Assembly: GCF_900089605.1 (NCBI RefSeq)
Contig: NZ_LT594324.1
Location: 1,426,001-1,490,000, forward strand
Length of the DNA: 64,000 nt
Origin: Micromonospora narathiwatensis
GTDB taxonomy: Bacteria > Actinomycetota > Actinomycetes > Mycobacteriales > Micromonosporaceae
Direction: 5' to 3'
The notes beneath the pieces were generated by a model. It had not been told where the DNA came from, ran no database searches, and worked only from the letters and a program-made list of their open reading frames with translations. Shown piece by piece: positions 1-8,945 of this stretch. Numbering within the stretch: position 1 is the stretch's first letter; every line of letters begins with the position of its first letter. The translations under genes and the position numbers were made by a program.

Positions 1-114
1 ACCGACGCGGAACTCACCGTGCTCGCGCCCGAGGAGGCACCGGAACTCACCGACGGGGTCGGCGCGGTGCTGCGTTACGTCGACGCGAGCACGCCCGGGC
101 GGGGAAATGGCTGA
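1..114 (+). CDS. C-terminal fragment of an unidentified protein (cut by window edge)
   Basis: An open frame runs from the first base to a TGA at 112-114 and gives 37 residues ending in a Thr/Gly/Arg-rich tail. The upstream part lies outside the window, so no family can be named. Its last 8 nt overlap the ATG of the next gene at 107, the kind of overlap seen in translationally coupled actinobacterial operons. It is therefore probably the upstream partner of the ThDP enzyme. Assignment as coding rests on the open frame and this overlap only. Confidence 0.55.
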   Translation, partial: TDAELTVLAPEEAPELTDGVGAVLRYVDASTPGRGNG

Positions 115-1873
115 CCGTACGGTCGCGGACCTGGTCGTCGAGCGACTGCGCGCCTGGCACGTACCCCGGGTCTTCGGCTCTCCGGGCGCGGCGATCGCCC
201 CCGTGGTGGCCGCGCTGGACGCCGCCGGTGGGGACCCGGAGTTCATCCCGGCCCGGCACGAGGAGTCCGCGGCCTTCATGGCCTCCGGCCATGCCAAGTT
301 CACCGCCGAGGTCGGCGTCTGCCTGGCCACCCAGGGCCCGGGCGCGGTGCACCTGCTCGACGGCCTCTACGACGCCAAGCTGGACAGCAAACCGGTGGTG
401 GCGATCGTCGGCGAGGACGTCACCGGCCCGCTCGGCGGGGCGTACGAGGAGATCGGGCTGAGCCGGCTCTTCGGCGACGTCTGCCACCAGTTCGTCCGGT
501 ACGGGCGGCTGCCCGGACAGGTGCCGGCCCTGCTGGACCAGGCATTCCGTACCGCCACGGCGACCCGGAGCCCGACCTGCGTGGTGCTGCCGCACGCGTT
601 GCAGGTGGCCACCGTGCCGGACCTGCAACCGCAGGCCGCCGGCGTGATGTCGGGCGTTCCCGGGGGGCCGCTGGCCCGGGTGCTGCCGCACGACGCCGAC
701 CTGGACGCCGCCGCCTCGCTGCTCACCACCGGCCGGCGGGTGGCGATCCTGGTCGGCCAGGGCGCGCACGACGCGGCCGCTGAGATCGTCGCGCTGGCCG
801 ACCGGCTGGGCGCGGGCGTGGCCACCTCGTTGCTCGGCAAGCCCGTGCTCGACGAGCGGCTGCCCTTCCACACCGGCGTGCTCGGCGAGGTCGGCACCAC
901 CGCCGCCGCCCAACTGATGGGCGGGTGCGACACCCTGCTGCTGGTGGGCACGAACGACCCGTGGACCGACTGGTTTCCGCTGCCCGGCCAGGTACGGACC
1001 GTCCAGGTCGACATCGACGGCCGACGGATCGGCACCCGCTACCCGGTCGACGTCCCGCTGGTCGGCGACGCCACCGAGACGCTGCGGGCGCTGCTGGCCC
1101 GGGTGCCGGCCCGACCCAACCAGCGGTGGCGGGGCGTCGTGGAGAGCGCGGTGGACCGGTGGCGGCAGACCGCCGCCGAGCGGGCCGCCGCGCCGGCCGA
1201 GCCGATCAACCCGCAGCGCGTGCTCCAGGAGCTGTCCGCCCGGCTGCCGCACCGGGGAGCCGTCGCCGTCGACGTCGGGTCGGTCATCTACTGGTACGCC
1301 CGGCACCTGGAACTGCCTCCGGGCGTCCGGGCCCAGCTCTGCGGCACGCTCGGCTCGATGGGCTGCGCCCTGCCGTACGCGTTGGCCGCCAAACTGGCCC
1401 GACCCGACGAGCCGGTGCTCGCGCTGCTGGGCGACGGGGCGATGCAGTTCAACGGCCTGGCCGAGCTGATCACCGTGGCGCACCACTGGCGGCGGTGGCG
1501 GGACCCACGGCTGGTCGTGCTGGTGCTCAACAACCGGGACCACTCCGGTGCGGGCGGTGACGGGCGGGGTCCCTTCGGTGCCCTCGGCGACCGTCGACCC
1601 GACGTGCCGTACGCCGGCTGGGCCCGGCTGCTCGGCCTGCACGGCGTCCGGGTGGACCGCCCCGAGCTGGTCGGTCCCGCCTGGGACGAGGTCCTCGCCG
1701 CCGACCGACCCAGCGTGCTGGAGGCCGTGGTCGACCCGGCGGTGCCGTTGGAGTCGCCGGAGCCGGCCTTGGCCGACCTGCGCGGCCTCGTCGCCGACGG
1801 GGACGCCGCGCGCCGCGTCCGGGATCGGATGCTGGACACCCGGATGACGGTGGAGGCGGAGGACCTCAGGTAG
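107..1873 (+). CDS. Thiamine diphosphate-dependent enzyme (acetolactate synthase / pyruvate oxidase family)
   Basis: This 588-aa protein has the three-domain layout of the IlvB/PoxB superfamily: an N-terminal pyrimidine-binding domain (about 1-170) with the conserved glutamate in ARHEESAAF (near residue 52), a central domain (about 195-325), and a C-terminal PP domain. The C-terminal domain carries the ThDP/Mg motif, GDGAMQFNG near residue 442 and the closing LNN near 474. Such enzymes decarboxylate 2-keto acids and transfer or oxidise the two-carbon unit. No small regulatory subunit gene follows and a hairpin lies directly at the stop codon, so a biosynthetic acetolactate synthase is less likely than a catabolic or oxidase-type relative. 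Substrate cannot be told from sequence. Confidence 0.88.
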   Translation: MADRTVADLVVERLRAWHVPRVFGSPGAAIAPVVAALDAAGGDPEFIPARHEESAAFMASGHAKFTAEVGVCLATQGPGAVHLLDGLYDAKLDSKPVVAIVGEDVTGPLGGAYEEIGLSRLFGDVCHQFVRYGRLPGQVPALLDQAFRTATATRSPTCVVLPHALQVATVPDLQPQAAGVMSGVPGGPLARVLPHDADLDAAASLLTTGRRVAILVGQGAHDAAAEIVALADRLGAGVATSLLGKPVLDERLPFHTGVLGEVGTTAAAQLMGGCDTLLLVGTNDPWTDWFPLPGQVRTVQVDIDGRRIGTRYPVDVPLVGDATETLRALLARVPARPNQRWRGVVESAVDRWRQTAAERAAAPAEPINPQRVLQELSARLPHRGAVAVDVGSVIYWYARHLELPPGVRAQLCGTLGSMGCALPYALAAKLARPDEPVLALLGDGAMQFNGLAELITVAHHWRRWRDPRLVVLVLNNRDHSGAGGDGRGPFGALGDRRPDVPYAGWARLLGLHGVRVDRPELVGPAWDEVLAADRPSVLEAVVDPAVPLESPEPALADLRGLVADGDAARRVRDRMLDTRMTVEAEDLR

Positions 1874-1921
1874 CGGGACCGCCGTCCCGCTCGGCGGCGC
1901 CCCCCGACGGGGCTCCGCCGA
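1872..1921 (+). terminator. Hairpin terminator after the ThDP enzyme
   Basis: A perfect 8-bp stem (AGCGGGAC / GTCCCGCT, loop CGCC) starts inside the TAG stop codon. A second GC-rich imperfect stem (CGGCGG ... CCGCCG) follows to about 1921. There is no U-tract, as usual for actinobacterial terminators. Confidence 0.6.
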
Positions 1922-2196
1922 TTCGTTCGTGCCATCAGCTCGACAGCCGGCACCGGACACCGTGCCGGCTCTCCGGCGGTCCCCCGCCCGTCGCCTACCG
2001 GCGTGCCGGCCCGCCGTCCCGGTACGGCCGAAACCCGTCCCGCACTCCGGTTCCCGCCCTGGGCGGCGGGCCACGGTGCCCTCGACGTGCCTGGGTTCGG
2101 TGCGCGGCTCGGACCCTGCTGCGGGACACCCGAGGATTGGACCGGCCCGTGGGGTGATGCCCGTTTAGGCCCCATAGGGACGGGAAGTCGGGCCGC
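1922..2196. other. Non-coding gap before the 2197 gene
   Basis: The 323 nt between the two genes hold the hairpin at the left end. I see no convincing gene, promoter box or repeat in the rest; the overlapping open frames here have no ribosome binding site or recognisable protein. Confidence 0.4.
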
Positions 2197-3639
2197 GTGG
2201 TGAGCGAACGAGGCAAGGTGGGGCCGGTGCGGAAGGTGTCCGTGGGGCAGGTGGGCGACGGCGCGAGCCTGGCCGGCGACCGGGTGGTGGCGGCGGGCAG
2301 CGCGGCCCGGGTCCTGGTGGCGGCGACGGTGCGGGCGCTGCGCGGCGACGACTGCGCCGACCTCGGCCACGCCACCCCGCTCTCCCGGTTCACCGGCGCA
2401 CCCGAGCCGGTGCGGCGGGCCGCCGCGGCCCGGGCCGCCGGCCGGCTCGCGCTGGCCCCGGAGCAGGTCGCCGAGGTGGACGCCGAGCGGGTGGCGACCT
2501 GGATCGTCGACCAGTACCCGTCCCACCGCTGGCCCGGCGTGCTGGTCGGCTCGCCGCACGGCGCGGCGGCCCACCTGGCGGTGGCGCTGGGCGTGCCCTG
2601 GCTGCCCGCCGGGTTCGAGATGACGGTGCACTGGACCCGTGGCGCGGTCGACCGGCCCCGGGCCGCGCTCGACCACGGCGCCGCCCTCGCCGGCCGGCTG
2701 CTCGCCGGCAACGGTGCCGTGCACGTCCGGCAGGTGCACTGCCCGGCCAGCCGGGGCGCCTCGGCCGGCGCCACGGTCGCCCTCGCGGTGCGGTGGCGCG
2801 CCCTGCCCGGGGCGTACGCCCGGTTCCTGGCCGAGAACCTGGCCCCCGGCGCGCCCGTCCTGCTGCTGCACGACGCCCGTACCTGGCCGGTGCTGGACGA
2901 GGGGCGGGGGCACAGCTTCCAGCTCGGCTCCCCGGTCAGCGGTCTCGATCCGGTCGACTTCCACCCCGACGCGCCCGCGCTGCGCCAGGTGCTCCGCGCG
3001 GCCGGCGGCGACGGGGCGTGCTGGGAAGCGCCGGACGTCTCCTGCCCGGCCGCGTACGCCGAGAACGGGGTGGAGCCCGGTTTCGAACACAGCGCCCGGT
3101 ACTGGACCGGCCGGCACGGACATCCGTTGCACCGGGTGCTCGTCCCGCAGCCCGACGCGTTGAGCGCCGCCACCGCCGACCTGTACCGGCGCTGGCTGCG
3201 CCGGGCGGGCAAGACCGGCGACCGTCTCGTGGTCGAGTGCGGTCGGCTGCTGGACCCGTGGCAGGTGATCCGGGCCGGGATGGTGCCGTACTGGTGCGAG
3301 AACGCGACCCGACGTCGGGTGGAGGGGGTGGAGTGGTGGCTCGCCGGCAGCGAGCCGTTCAGCTCGGTGGACGTGCTGCCGGAGCCGCCGGGCGTCCGGT
3401 CGCCCGCGCTGGCCGGCCTGCCGCAGTGGCTCGCCGTGGCCGGCTTCGGGCTGCGCCGCCGAGCGCTGGACCGGGGGGTGGCGCGCGGCTACCCGGTCGC
3501 CTCGGTGCCCACCCGGCGGGCCACGGAGGTGCTCCGCAACCAACCGTACGACCTGCCGGTCCCGCCGGCGCTGCGGATGGCCGACGCCCTCGCGGCGCTC
3601 CGGGACGCGGGCGCCCACCAGGGGCTGCTGGTCTCCTGA
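2197..3639 (+). CDS. Conserved actinobacterial protein of unknown function (480 aa)
   Basis: The frame shows the strong third-position GC bias of a real gene and gives a 480-aa soluble protein without signal peptide or membrane segments. I do not recognise a catalytic motif. Residues about 60-130 include a stretch resembling a dinucleotide-type fold (WPGVLVGSPHGAAAHLAVAL), and the rest is rich in Arg, Trp and His. Either of two in-frame GTG codons, 2197 or 2200, may start it; GGGAAG lies about 9 nt upstream. It stands alone: a hairpin region precedes it and the next gene is 233 nt away. Coding status is confident, function is not. Confidence 0.7.
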   Translation: MVSERGKVGPVRKVSVGQVGDGASLAGDRVVAAGSAARVLVAATVRALRGDDCADLGHATPLSRFTGAPEPVRRAAAARAAGRLALAPEQVAEVDAERVATWIVDQYPSHRWPGVLVGSPHGAAAHLAVALGVPWLPAGFEMTVHWTRGAVDRPRAALDHGAALAGRLLAGNGAVHVRQVHCPASRGASAGATVALAVRWRALPGAYARFLAENLAPGAPVLLLHDARTWPVLDEGRGHSFQLGSPVSGLDPVDFHPDAPALRQVLRAAGGDGACWEAPDVSCPAAYAENGVEPGFEHSARYWTGRHGHPLHRVLVPQPDALSAATADLYRRWLRRAGKTGDRLVVECGRLLDPWQVIRAGMVPYWCENATRRRVEGVEWWLAGSEPFSSVDVLPEPPGVRSPALAGLPQWLAVAGFGLRRRALDRGVARGYPVASVPTRRATEVLRNQPYDLPVPPALRMADALAALRDAGAHQGLLVS

Positions 3640-3872
3640 CCGCGCCGACACCAACCCCGGCGAAACATCCTCGCGATCCTGCGGTCCGTGATTGAGTACC
3701 TACGGAGCGGGAACACCGCTCGCTGCGAAGACGGCCCACGACGCCGTGCGGCGGGCTGCCGCCGCTCCTGGCGTTCCGTCACGTAACCCACTTCCGGCCC
3801 GGTGCGTGGCCCGACCACGCGCACGACCGGTCTTCCCGATCCGGGCGGGGGACCTTCCTGAGGGAGGCGCGG

Positions 3873-5006
3873 ATGTTCGGACAGACCACCACACCCACAC
3901 CACCACCCACCGAACGGGGTCTGGAGGACCTCGACGCGGCGGCCCTGGCGTACGCGGCACGGATCGAGGGACTGCCGCCCGAGCGGCGACAGGAGGCCCG
4001 GGACGATCTGGTCCGCTTCGCGCTGCCCTTCGCCGGCCGGCTCGCCCGTCGCTACCGGGGTCGCGGGGAGCCGCTGGAGGACCTGGAGCAGGTGGCCCGC
4101 CTCGGCCTGGTCAACGCCGTCGACCGGTACGACCCGGAACGGGGTTCGTTCACCGCGTACGCGGCGATCACCATCGTCGGGGAGATCAAACGGCACTTCC
4201 GGGACCGCACCTGGGGCGTGCACGTGCCACGCCGGCTGCGCGACCTGATCCTGGAGGTGGGGCAGGCGACCGCGGCGCTGACCAGCGAGTTGTCCCGCGC
4301 GCCGTCGGTCGCCGAGCTGGCCCAACGGCTGGAGACGCCGGAGGAGGAGATCCTCGCCGCGCTGGAGTCGGCCGCCGGTTACAGCCCGGCCTCGCTCAAC
4401 GCGCCGGTCGGTGGGGAGAGCTCCGCCGAGTTCGGTGACCTGGTCGGCGAGTCGGACAACGCGCTGGAGTCGGTCGACGACCGGGTCACCGTCAGCGGCC
4501 TGCTGCACCGGCTGCCCTGGCGGGAGCGGCGGATCCTGGCCATGCGCTTCTACGGCAACCAGACCCAGGCGGAGATCGCGGCCCGGTTCGGCATCTCCCA
4601 GATGCACGTCTCCCGGCTGCTGTCGCGGGCGTTGACCTGGCTGCGGCAGGCGATGCTCGCCGACGCCCCGCCGCCCTGGCAGAACGGCGCGGCCGAGGCC
4701 GAGCCGGTGAAGACGAGGATCTCGGTCCGGCAGAACGGCGACCGGGTGGTCGTCGAGGTCGGCGGAGAGGTCGACCGGGACGGCGCGGACCAGCTCCGCC
4801 GGGCGATGCTGGAGGCGGTGACCGGGCAACCCCGCGAGGTGGTCGTCGACCTGGTCGGGGCGGGCGGCTTCGACGCCGGTGGGATCGCCGCGCTGATGGC
4901 CGGCCGGGACGCCGCCGCCCGTACCGGGGTGCCGCTGCGGCTGACCCGGGTGCAGCCGGCGGTCCGCCGATCGCTCGCCGCCGCCGGCCTGCCGCCGGCC
5001 GACTGA
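3873..5006 (+). CDS. SigB/SigF-type RNA polymerase sigma factor with C-terminal STAS domain
   Basis: Residues 1-265 form a group 3 sigma factor of the SigB/F/G type. Region 2 contains DLEQVARLGLVNAVDRYDP and FTAYAAITIVGEIKRHFRD, region 3 follows, and region 4.2 has the helix-turn-helix in QAEIAARFGISQMHVSRLL. After a short Pro/Ala linker, residues about 275-377 form a STAS (SpoIIAA/RsbV-like) anti-anti-sigma domain. The usual D-S-S-G phosphorylation motif reads FDAGGIAAL, so the phospho-acceptor serine is replaced by glycine. A good RBS (GGGAGG) precedes ATG 3873. No anti-sigma kinase gene is adjacent. It probably directs a stress or developmental regulon; the STAS half may bind an anti-sigma factor constitutively (inference). 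Confidence 0.9.
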   Translation: MFGQTTTPTPPPTERGLEDLDAAALAYAARIEGLPPERRQEARDDLVRFALPFAGRLARRYRGRGEPLEDLEQVARLGLVNAVDRYDPERGSFTAYAAITIVGEIKRHFRDRTWGVHVPRRLRDLILEVGQATAALTSELSRAPSVAELAQRLETPEEEILAALESAAGYSPASLNAPVGGESSAEFGDLVGESDNALESVDDRVTVSGLLHRLPWRERRILAMRFYGNQTQAEIAARFGISQMHVSRLLSRALTWLRQAMLADAPPPWQNGAAEAEPVKTRISVRQNGDRVVVEVGGEVDRDGADQLRRAMLEAVTGQPREVVVDLVGAGGFDAGGIAALMAGRDAAARTGVPLRLTRVQPAVRRSLAAAGLPPAD

Positions 5007-5028
5007 CCGAACCGTACGGGAGGTGGTG

Positions 5029-5060
5029 GACGGGCCGGCGCCTCACGGCGCCGGCCCGTC
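5029..5060. terminator. Bidirectional terminator between the sigma gene and ctaD
   Basis: A perfect 14-bp stem (5029-5042 with 5047-5060) closes a TCAC loop. It sits between the convergent stops at 5006 (+) and 5075 (-), so it can serve both genes. Confidence 0.8.
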
Positions 5061-5074
5061 CGCCGGTGTCCCGA

Positions 5075-7078
5075 TCAGCTCTCCGTGGTGTCGCCGGGGC
5101 CGCGCGGGTGCCGCCACCGGTCGTCGTGTTCCGGTTCCCGCTGCGCGCCCAGGATGGTCTCCTCGGGCTCGTCGGTCTCCTCGAAGCTGGGCCGGATGAT
5201 CTCCTCCGGCTCCGGCACGTCGACCGGCCGGGCGCCGGAGAGCGGTGCGGGCTGGTACTCGACGGCCTCGCGGGCGCCGTGCGCGCCCTCGGCGGCCGGT
5301 GACTCCGGGGCCCGTGGCACGTGGTGCAGCTCCTCGGCGAAGTGCTGCGGCGGCTTGGTGGTGCGCTGCGGCAGATCGCGGCCGAGGTCGGCGACGAGGG
5401 GGCCGTACTTGGCGTCGAACGCCGGCCGCTCGGAGCGGATCCGCGGCATCCGGTCGAAGTTGCGCAGCGGGGGCGGGCAGGTGGTCGCCCACTCCAGCGA
5501 GTTGCCGAAGCCCCAGGGGTCGTCCACGGTCACCCGCGCCCCGTACCGCCACGACTTCCAGACGTTGTACATGAAGAACAGCGTGGAGACGCCGAGGATG
5601 AACGAGCCGATCGTGGAGACCGCGTTCAACGTGGTGAATCCGTCGCTGGGCAGGTAGTCGGCGTAGCGGCGGGGCATGCCCTCGGCACCCAGCCAGTGCT
5701 GGACCAGGAAGGTCACGTGGAAGCCCACGAACATGGTCCAGAAGTGGATCTTTCCCAGCCGTTCGTCGAGCAGCCGCCCGGTCATCTTCGGGAACCAGAA
5801 GTAGACCCCGGCGAAGGCGGCGAACACGATCGTGCCGAAGAGCACGTAGTGGAAGTGCGCCACCACGAAGTACGTGTCGGTCAGGTGGAAGTCGGCCGGC
5901 GGGCTGGCCAGCATCACCCCGGTCAGCCCGCCGAGCAGGAAGGTGACCAGGAAGCCGACGGAGAAGAGCATCGGCGTCTCGAAGGTGATCTGTCCCTTCC
6001 ACATCGTGCCGATCCAGTTGAAGAACTTGACCCCGGTGGGCACCGCGATCAGGTAGCTCAGGATGCTGAAGAACGGCAGCAGGACCTGGCCGGTGCCGAA
6101 CATGTGGTGCGCCCACACGCTCATCGACAGCACCGTGATCGAGATCGTGGCGAGCACCAGACCGGTGTAGCCGAAGATCGGCTTGCGGGAGAAGACCGGG
6201 ATGATCTCGGTGATGATGCCGAAGAACGGCAACGCCACGATGTAGACCTCGGGGTGCCCGAAGAACCAGAACAGGTGCTGCCACAGCATCGGCCCGCCGG
6301 TGGTCGGATCGAAGACGTGCGCGTGCAGGAGCCGGTCCGCGCCGAGGGCGAGCAGCGCGGCGGCCAGCAACGGGAAGACCAGGATCACCAGGACGCTGGT
6401 GAGCAGCAGGTTCCAGGTGAAGATCGGCATCCGGAACATGGTCATGCCGGGGGCGCGCAGGGTCAGGACCGTGGTGATCATGTTGACCGCGCCGAGGATC
6501 GTGCCGAGGCCCGAGATGACCAGGCCCATGATCCACATGTTCCCGCCCACTCCCGGGCTGTGCTGGTAGTTGCTCAGCGGGGTGTACGCGAACCAGCCGA
6601 AGTCGGCGGCCCCGCCCGGGGTGAAGAAACCTCCCACCGCCAGTGACCCGCCGAAGAGGTACAGCCAGTACGCGAACGCGTTCAGCCGCGGGAACGAGAC
6701 GTCCGGCGCGCCGATCTGGAGCGGGACGATGTAGTTGCCGAAGGCGAACACCAGCGGGGTGGCGAAGAGCAGCAGCATGATCGTGCCGTGCATGGTGAAC
6801 GCCTGGTTGTACTGCTCGGGGGAGAGGAACTGCATCCCCGGCTCGGCCAGCTCGCCCCGGAGCAGCAGCGCGAGCACCCCGCCGATCAGGAAGAACCCGA
6901 ACGAGGTGACGAGGTAGAGCAGGCCGATCTGCTTGGCGTCGGTCGTACCGAGGAGCTTGATCAGTTGGCTGCCCTTGGTCGACTCCCGGACCGGGCCGGG
7001 ATAGCCGCCGAAGTGGGCCGGCGCGAGGATCGCCGGACCCCGGTCTCGCGCCGGCTCCGTGACTACCCGATTGGGCAT
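5075..7078 (-). CDS. ctaD: Cytochrome c oxidase subunit I (aa3 type)
   Basis: This is the haem-copper catalytic subunit of the aa3 terminal oxidase, an integral membrane protein that reduces O2 and pumps protons. The twelve-helix core is easily recognised: [11 protein letters not shown] (CuB histidine, cross-linked Tyr), the K-channel region, and HHMFGTGQ followed by the haem-ligand region [11 protein letters not shown] chose the ATG at 7078 (protein start [12 protein letters not shown]) because GGTGAGAG precedes it; an ATG at 7138 lacks this support. About 110 residues beyond the last helix form an acidic Pro/Glu-rich cytoplasmic tail, longer than in classical subunit I. The other oxidase subunits are not adjacent, so this may be an extra copy or simply separated from ctaC/ctaE. 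Confidence 0.95.
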   Translation of the reverse strand: MPNRVVTEPARDRGPAILAPAHFGGYPGPVRESTKGSQLIKLLGTTDAKQIGLLYLVTSFGFFLIGGVLALLLRGELAEPGMQFLSPEQYNQAFTMHGTIMLLLFATPLVFAFGNYIVPLQIGAPDVSFPRLNAFAYWLYLFGGSLAVGGFFTPGGAADFGWFAYTPLSNYQHSPGVGGNMWIMGLVISGLGTILGAVNMITTVLTLRAPGMTMFRMPIFTWNLLLTSVLVILVFPLLAAALLALGADRLLHAHVFDPTTGGPMLWQHLFWFFGHPEVYIVALPFFGIITEIIPVFSRKPIFGYTGLVLATISITVLSMSVWAHHMFGTGQVLLPFFSILSYLIAVPTGVKFFNWIGTMWKGQITFETPMLFSVGFLVTFLLGGLTGVMLASPPADFHLTDTYFVVAHFHYVLFGTIVFAAFAGVYFWFPKMTGRLLDERLGKIHFWTMFVGFHVTFLVQHWLGAEGMPRRYADYLPSDGFTTLNAVSTIGSFILGVSTLFFMYNVWKSWRYGARVTVDDPWGFGNSLEWATTCPPPLRNFDRMPRIRSERPAFDAKYGPLVADLGRDLPQRTTKPPQHFAEELHHVPRAPESPAAEGAHGAREAVEYQPAPLSGARPVDVPEPEEIIRPSFEETDEPEETILGAQREPEHDDRWRHPRGPGDTTES

Positions 7079-7209
7079 AGCTCTCACCCCGTCGTCCGAC
7101 AGAAAGGGACGGGCACACCTACCCGGCCCTCTGCCCATGAAACCAGGCGAGAGCGGTGATTTCGGTCAGTTCGCCGGTAGTATTGCCAAGACGACTTCTC
7201 CGGCGTCGG

Positions 7210-7674
7210 TCAGCGGGGGAGCGGATCACGGACGGTGAGCAGCCCGAGCGTGATCATCCCGAGGCCGAGCCCGAAGTGCAGCCAGTTGTCGGCGAGGTTG
7301 ACCGGGATGAAGTTCGCCGCGCTGCCGCGGTTGATCACCAGACCGTAGAGCCAGAGCACGACGTAGATCGCCCCGCCGCCGACCAGGAAGATCCGGGCCC
7401 CGGGGACCGTGCGGGACATCGCCAGGCCGGCGACGCCGAAGGCGAGGTGCACGAGGTTGTGCAGCACGGAGACCTGGAACGCGCCGAAGAGCTTCGCGCC
7501 CGACTCGTGCCCGGCCCAGTACAGCTCGTGGAAGTTGCTGGTGATCCCCGGGATGAAGCCGAGCACCCCGACGATCAGGAAGAGCACGCCGACGGAGGCG
7601 GATGCCCGACGGGCCGGGGCCCGGCCGTCGGCCGGATTGCGCCGCCCGCGCGAGTGCGCCATCGCGTTCGTCAT
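7210..7674 (-). CDS. DUF4383 membrane protein
   Basis: The 154-aa product has an Arg-rich cytoplasmic start (residues 1-25) and four predicted membrane helices, with the family pattern of a loop containing HNLVHLAFGVAGLAM between helices 2 and 3. This matches DUF4383, a common actinobacterial family without known function. AGGAGG lies 5 nt before ATG 7674, which supports the start. It lies on the same strand as ctaD (131 nt upstream of its start) and downstream of the glycosyltransferase gene (94 nt gap), so co-transcription is possible but not required. Confidence 0.85.
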   Translation of the reverse strand: MTNAMAHSRGRRNPADGRAPARRASASVGVLFLIVGVLGFIPGITSNFHELYWAGHESGAKLFGAFQVSVLHNLVHLAFGVAGLAMSRTVPGARIFLVGGGAIYVVLWLYGLVINRGSAANFIPVNLADNWLHFGLGLGMITLGLLTVRDPLPR

Positions 7675-7768
7675 GCCGGCCTCCTCAGCGGCTGACCCAG
7701 AGGACCGGGCGGCTTACCCGCCGGCACCGGCGGCAAACGGCGCCGCCGGCCGCGCCGGCATCGACGGC

Positions 7769-8923
7769 TCAGGCCGGCAGCAACGGTCGCGCGGTGAGCT
7801 GGCGGACCCGCTCGTACAGGCTCACGTACCGCTCGGCCATCGAGGCCGGGGTGAACCGGGCGGCGGCCTCCCGCCGGCACTCGTCCGGGTCGAGCAGGCC
7901 GGCGGCCAGCACCAGGTCGCCCAGCTCCTCCTCGTCGGTGGTGAGCAGGCCGGTCCGGCCGGGCTCGACCAGCTCCGGCAGGCAGCCGCGGGCGACGGCC
8001 ACGACCGGGGTGCCGAGGGAGAGCGCCTCGACCACCGCCGTGCCGCCCGGCTCCTCCCAGCGCAGCGGGAAGAGGGCGGCGCGGGCACCGGCCAGCAGGT
8101 CGTCCCGCTCCCGGCCGGCGACCGTGCCGACCCAGCGGATCCGGTCGCCGTCGACGAACGGGGCGACATGGTCGTGGAAGAACCGCACGTCCGGGTTCTG
8201 CCGGGCCTCGTCGCCCGCCGCGGCCAGGTCCGCCGGCCGGTGGTACGGCCCGACCGGGCCGGCGAGCACCAGCGAAAACCCGACCTGCCGGGCCAGCCGG
8301 GCCCCCAGGTCCTGCCCCTTGCCCGGGTTGATCCGGCCCAGGATGACCGTGTGGTCGCCCTTCTCCACCGTGGGCCGGCGGTCGGCGTCGACCGCGAGCG
8401 GCGTGGAGAGGTGCACGTGCCCGACCGAGTGCTCCCGCAGCGCGCGGGGCGCCCGGGCGAGCTGCGCGGCGGAGACGCCGTTGACGCGTACCCGGTCACC
8501 GCCGTCGAGGTTGCCGTACAGCTCCGGGTGCTTGGCCAGGTCCCAGTGCAGGGTGTGCAGCACCGGCGGGGCGTCCGATCCCATCGCGGCCATGGTGGCC
8601 AGCCCGACCGCCTCCACGTGGTCGTGCACCAGGTCGATGTCGTCGCGGGTGTGCAGCGCCCGCACCACCCCGTTGAGGTGCGCCTGGGACACCCCGCAGA
8701 CCTGGTTGTACGGCCGCTGGAGAGCGTGGAACTGCCCGTCCGGGAAGACCCAGATCTTCTCGTCGACCGGCAGCGCGCTGCTCTCCACTGAGGCGAGCAC
8801 CACCCGTACGCCGAGTCGGCGCAGCTCCGGTACCAGGGTGGCGACCACGTTCTCGATCCCGCCGTAGCCCGGCGGTGGTACGGACAACCAGGGACCCGCG
8901 TTCATCAGCACGGTGAGACTCAT
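7769..8923 (-). CDS. GT4-family glycosyltransferase
   Basis: The 384-aa protein is a GT-B fold glycosyltransferase. The N-terminal domain starts with PPGYGGIENVVATLVPEL, the acceptor-side glycine loop of family GT4. The C-terminal domain carries ILGRINPGKG and the E-x7-E donor motif region in ALFPLRWEEPGGTAVVEALS. Family members use NDP-sugars to build glycolipids, trehalose-like solutes or polysaccharides. AAGGAG precedes ATG 8923. It follows gpgS by only 22 nt on the same strand, so the two almost certainly form an operon. By analogy with mycobacterial methylglucose polysaccharide genes it could extend a glucosylglycerate primer, but this is inference. Confidence 0.88.
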   Translation of the reverse strand: MSLTVLMNAGPWLSVPPPGYGGIENVVATLVPELRRLGVRVVLASVESSALPVDEKIWVFPDGQFHALQRPYNQVCGVSQAHLNGVVRALHTRDDIDLVHDHVEAVGLATMAAMGSDAPPVLHTLHWDLAKHPELYGNLDGGDRVRVNGVSAAQLARAPRALREHSVGHVHLSTPLAVDADRRPTVEKGDHTVILGRINPGKGQDLGARLARQVGFSLVLAGPVGPYHRPADLAAAGDEARQNPDVRFFHDHVAPFVDGDRIRWVGTVAGRERDDLLAGARAALFPLRWEEPGGTAVVEALSLGTPVVAVARGCLPELVEPGRTGLLTTDEEELGDLVLAAGLLDPDECRREAAARFTPASMAERYVSLYERVRQLTARPLLPA

Positions 8924-8945
8924 GGCCGGCTCCTTCCCGCGGCGG

